DNA of 15,387 nt from contig CAYUFT010000048.1 of assembly GCA_964444115.1 (NCBI GenBank), positions 1 to 15,387 on the forward strand, written 5' to 3'. Within the stretch, counting starts at the first letter, position 1; every line of letters begins with the position of its first letter. Of the stretch, positions 13,623 through 15,387 are shown piece by piece. The position numbers and the translations under genes were made by a program. Source of the stretch: UBA349 sp964444115. GTDB lineage: Archaea > Methanobacteriota > Methanobacteria > Methanobacteriales > Methanobacteriaceae. The notes under the pieces are model-generated. The model saw nothing but the letters and a program-made list of their open reading frames with translations. It was not told where the DNA came from and ran no database searches.

Positions 13623-13985
13623 ATGATTATTGACGTTCAACTCGCATCGTTTTTCACTGCAGTAGCACTGATAATACTGGGACTGTATGCTGCGCTGTTT
13701 TTGGATAATTTAATTAAGAAAATAATTGGTCTGGCCTTTATTGGCGATGGAGCAAATCTGTTCTTAATTACTATGGGTTATAAACCTGGGGGAATAGTCT
13801 ATATTTTCTTACAAGGAATGACAAGAGATTGGTTCGCCCAAAATGCTGCTTATCCACTACCTTTTGCTCTAGTACTGACCAGCATTGTTATTGGGGCCAG
13901 TACCTTAGCAGTGATGTTAGGAATTGTTATAATACTTTATAAAAAACATGGCACTTTAAGTGCTTCAAAAGTGTTGAAAGAGTGA
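13623..13985 (+). CDS. ehbE: Energy-converting hydrogenase B subunit E (MrpC/NuoK-like)
   Basis: 120 residues, three membrane segments (about 7-27, 32-55 with a break, 79-107), the MrpC/MnhC/NuoK fold. LIKKIIGLAFIGDGANLFLITMGYKPGGI (30-58) is the conserved helix-2 region (in MrpC: G-x-x-x-L-x-x-x-x-N-L). NAAYPLPFALVLTSIVIGASTLAVMLGIVIILY (74-106) matches the DPLPQALVLTAIVI-type MrpC block, here with YPLPFALVLT. The ribosome binding site GGAGGAATA lies in the end of ehbD. It ends 20 bases before a short ORF at 14006 that separates it from ehbF. Confidence 0.9.
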   Translation: MIIDVQLASFFTAVALIILGLYAALFLDNLIKKIIGLAFIGDGANLFLITMGYKPGGIVYIFLQGMTRDWFAQNAAYPLPFALVLTSIVIGASTLAVMLGIVIILYKKHGTLSASKVLKE

Positions 13986-13994
13986 ATGGAAGGC

Positions 13995-14001
13995 AGGAGA
14001 G
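13995..14001 (+). promoter_or_regulatory. Strong ribosome binding site before the 45-codon ORF
   Basis: AGGAGAG, four bases before the ATG at 14006, in a spacer otherwise only 20 bases long. It is as good a site as any in this operon, and is the main reason to believe the short ORF is translated. Confidence 0.65.
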
Positions 14002-14005
14002 TAAA

Positions 14006-14143
14006 ATGATGACTTTAAAAATTTTAAACTCACTTTTAAATTCAAATGATGCTCAGTATTCATCTGAATCTTCAAAATTCTTATTGAAAACGGAATTATC
14101 ACAATATATGATCCATTTTGAAACATTGGGGGATGATATATAA
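14006..14143 (+). CDS. Small hypothetical protein (45 aa) inside the ehb operon
   Basis: Not recognised. 45 codons starting ATG ATG and ending TAA; it begins MMTLKILNSLLNSNDAQYSS and ends FETLGDDI. The product is predicted to be soluble: no membrane helix, Ser/Asn-rich in the middle (residues 9-23), an acidic C-terminus, and two short amphipathic stretches (2-12, 24-40). This contrasts with its all-hydrophobic neighbours. Support for a real gene: AGGAGAG four bases before the start, tight packing (20 bases after ehbE), and a stop codon overlapping the ehbF start (TAATG), which is the coupling style of the rest of the operon. Its own 3' end contains GGGGGATGAT, the probable ehbF ribosome binding site. 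The A-through-Q set described for Ehb in Methanothermobacter does not, as I recall, include a gene here. It could be a small accessory subunit, or merely a translational relay to ehbF. Confidence 0.6.
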   Translation: MMTLKILNSLLNSNDAQYSSESSKFLLKTELSQYMIHFETLGDDI

Positions 14144-15387
14144 TGAACCCTCTTATTCCGATAATGGTTATATTGCCCATTGCATGTGCTCTGCTTTTGA
14201 ATTTATTCCATGGTAGAGATAAAACTATTAAAACACTAGCTATTTTAGTGGGTGTAGTTCTACCAATTATCCCTTTGGTAGCCAGCTATGGACTTCATTA
14301 TTTTGGAGGTTATGCTCCATTAATTGATGATCCTACAATAGCTCAGTTGGTACCTGCTTCTATTACTAGTGCTGCGTTGAATTTATTCCACCCCGCAATT
14401 ACTTATTCCTTTGCCAGTGCACAGCAGTTATTTATATTTATATTGGGAATTGTAGCATTTTTTGCTATTTTTACATCTCTAAGTGAAACAAAAAGAGTTT
14501 CTGGGGTTTATACATTCCTTATGTTCATGGGAACTGCTTCTGTAACGGCTATTCTCTTATCTGATGATATATTCAATCTTTATGTATTCTTTGAAATAGC
14601 CGCCTTAGCTCAAGTAGGCATAATTCTCTGTTCTGGAATAGAGAGAAATTATGAAACTGCCTTAAAATACATGATTTTAGGAAGTATTGCTGCACCAATG
14701 CTTTTGCTGGGAATAGCAATACTTCTAGGACTTACTGGAAATGTAAATATAACTGATATAATTTATAGCATAAATCACGGTCTGGTAAATCCTCAAAATC
14801 CATTAATGCTTATGGCTTGTGGATTAATATTATTTGGATGGCTATATGGGTCTGGTCTGCCACCGTTCCATACTATAAAGTCTGCGGTTTACAGTAAAGC
14901 TCTTCCACATGGAGCAGCTTTACTTCAATCATTTTCAGTATTCACCTTTGTAGCATTAGGGATTATAATTATTAGAATATTCTCTTACCTGCCTTTAACT
15001 CAATGGGCCATAATATTCTTCTCATTACTGGCTATGGTGTTGGGAATTACCATGGCACTTATGCAAACTGATTTCAAACGTATTATTGGATTTTTGGCTG
15101 TGGGAGAATTAGGATATATAGGTTTAGGTCTGGGTATGGGAACTGCATTTGGTATAACTGCTGGTCTTTTCCAGGCAGTAAATGAGGCCATTATCACGGC
15201 TTTTCTCTTCATTGGATTTGGAACAATTCTTTACAAAACTGGAATTAGTGACACCAATAAATTAGGCGGGCTATTGACTGAAAATCCATGGGTGGCTGGT
15301 TTAGTGTTAATTGCTGGTTTTGCAATGGCTGGAGTTCCACCATTCAATGCTTTCCAAAGTAAACTTCAGCTTGTTCAAGCATCTATA
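14143..15387 (+). CDS. ehbF: Energy-converting hydrogenase B subunit F (MrpD/NuoN-like ion-translocating subunit), 5' part
   Basis: 415 codons with no stop before the window end; full-length relatives have about 480-500 residues, so most of it is here. At least ten membrane helices. Complex I antiporter-type motifs: DDIFNLYVFFEIAALAQVG (141-159) with the TM5 glutamate Glu151; ETALKYMILGS (171-181) with Lys175; GLPPFHTIKSAVYSKALPHGAALLQ (238-262) with Lys246; DFKRIIGFLAVGELGYIG (310-327) with Lys312; and MAGVPPFNAFQSK (395-407). These charged residues line the ion path in this superfamily. In Ehb it is thought to carry the ion translocation that drives ferredoxin reduction. The ATG at 14143 overlaps the stop of the 45-codon ORF by one base, with GGGGGATGAT (14128-14137) upstream. 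Differences from the usual antiporter pattern are listed as a finding. Confidence 0.92.
   Translation, partial: MNPLIPIMVILPIACALLLNLFHGRDKTIKTLAILVGVVLPIIPLVASYGLHYFGGYAPLIDDPTIAQLVPASITSAALNLFHPAITYSFASAQQLFIFILGIVAFFAIFTSLSETKRVSGVYTFLMFMGTASVTAILLSDDIFNLYVFFEIAALAQVGIILCSGIERNYETALKYMILGSIAAPMLLLGIAILLGLTGNVNITDIIYSINHGLVNPQNPLMLMACGLILFGWLYGSGLPPFHTIKSAVYSKALPHGAALLQSFSVFTFVALGIIIIRIFSYLPLTQWAIIFFSLLAMVLGITMALMQTDFKRIIGFLAVGELGYIGLGLGMGTAFGITAGLFQAVNEAIITAFLFIGFGTILYKTGISDTNKLGGLLTENPWVAGLVLIAGFAMAGVPPFNAFQSKLQLVQASI

Overview
The window looks like the chromosome of a mesophilic, AT-rich hydrogenotrophic methanogen of the Methanobacteriales, most likely a Methanobacterium. The evidence is a formylmethanofuran:tetrahydromethanopterin formyltransferase (Ftr), the start of an energy-converting hydrogenase B (ehb) operon, archaeal-style ribosome binding sites (GGTGAT or GGAGG three to ten bases before the start) and very AT-rich spacers with oligo-T stops. 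No rRNA, tRNA, CRISPR array, insertion sequence or phage gene was found.

Layout. 1-207 (minus): N-terminus of a stomatin/slipin membrane protein, cut by the window edge. 208-832: long divergent spacer with an 18-bp perfect palindrome. 833-1849: polytopic flippase-like (UPF0104/LPG-synthase TM) protein. 2060-3193: PAS sensor protein with a HisKA_2-type kinase module whose expected phospho-accepting histidine is absent. 3405-4298: Ftr. 4468-6408 (minus): 2-TM potassium channel with an RCK Rossmann domain, followed by three tandem copies of a domain I do not recognise. 6596-8110: bifunctional NAD(P)H-hydrate repair enzyme. 8170-8439 (minus): small BofA-like membrane protein. 8805-9986 (minus): argininosuccinate synthase. 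10338-11084: AstE/aspartoacylase-type zinc enzyme. 11292-11963: YdjM-type membrane protein. 12232 to the end: ehbABCDE, an undescribed 45-codon ORF, and the 5' part of ehbF.

How the genes fit together. Ftr carries out the second step of CO2 reduction to methane. Ehb uses the ion gradient made by methanogenesis to reduce ferredoxin for CO2 fixation into cell carbon. The six ehb genes here are the antiporter-like membrane arm (MrpE, F, G, B-like, C and D-like subunits); the hydrogenase subunits must lie beyond position 15387. The other genes are single or paired units serving ion transport, cofactor repair, arginine synthesis and envelope functions. From memory, argG also lies a few genes upstream of ehb in Methanothermobacter thermautotrophicus, which would make this an ancestral arrangement rather than an island.

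The points most worth a second look are the triplicated C-terminal domain of the potassium channel, the 45-codon ORF inside the ehb operon with its own strong ribosome binding site, the histidine-less sensor kinase, and the palindromes in the long spacers.
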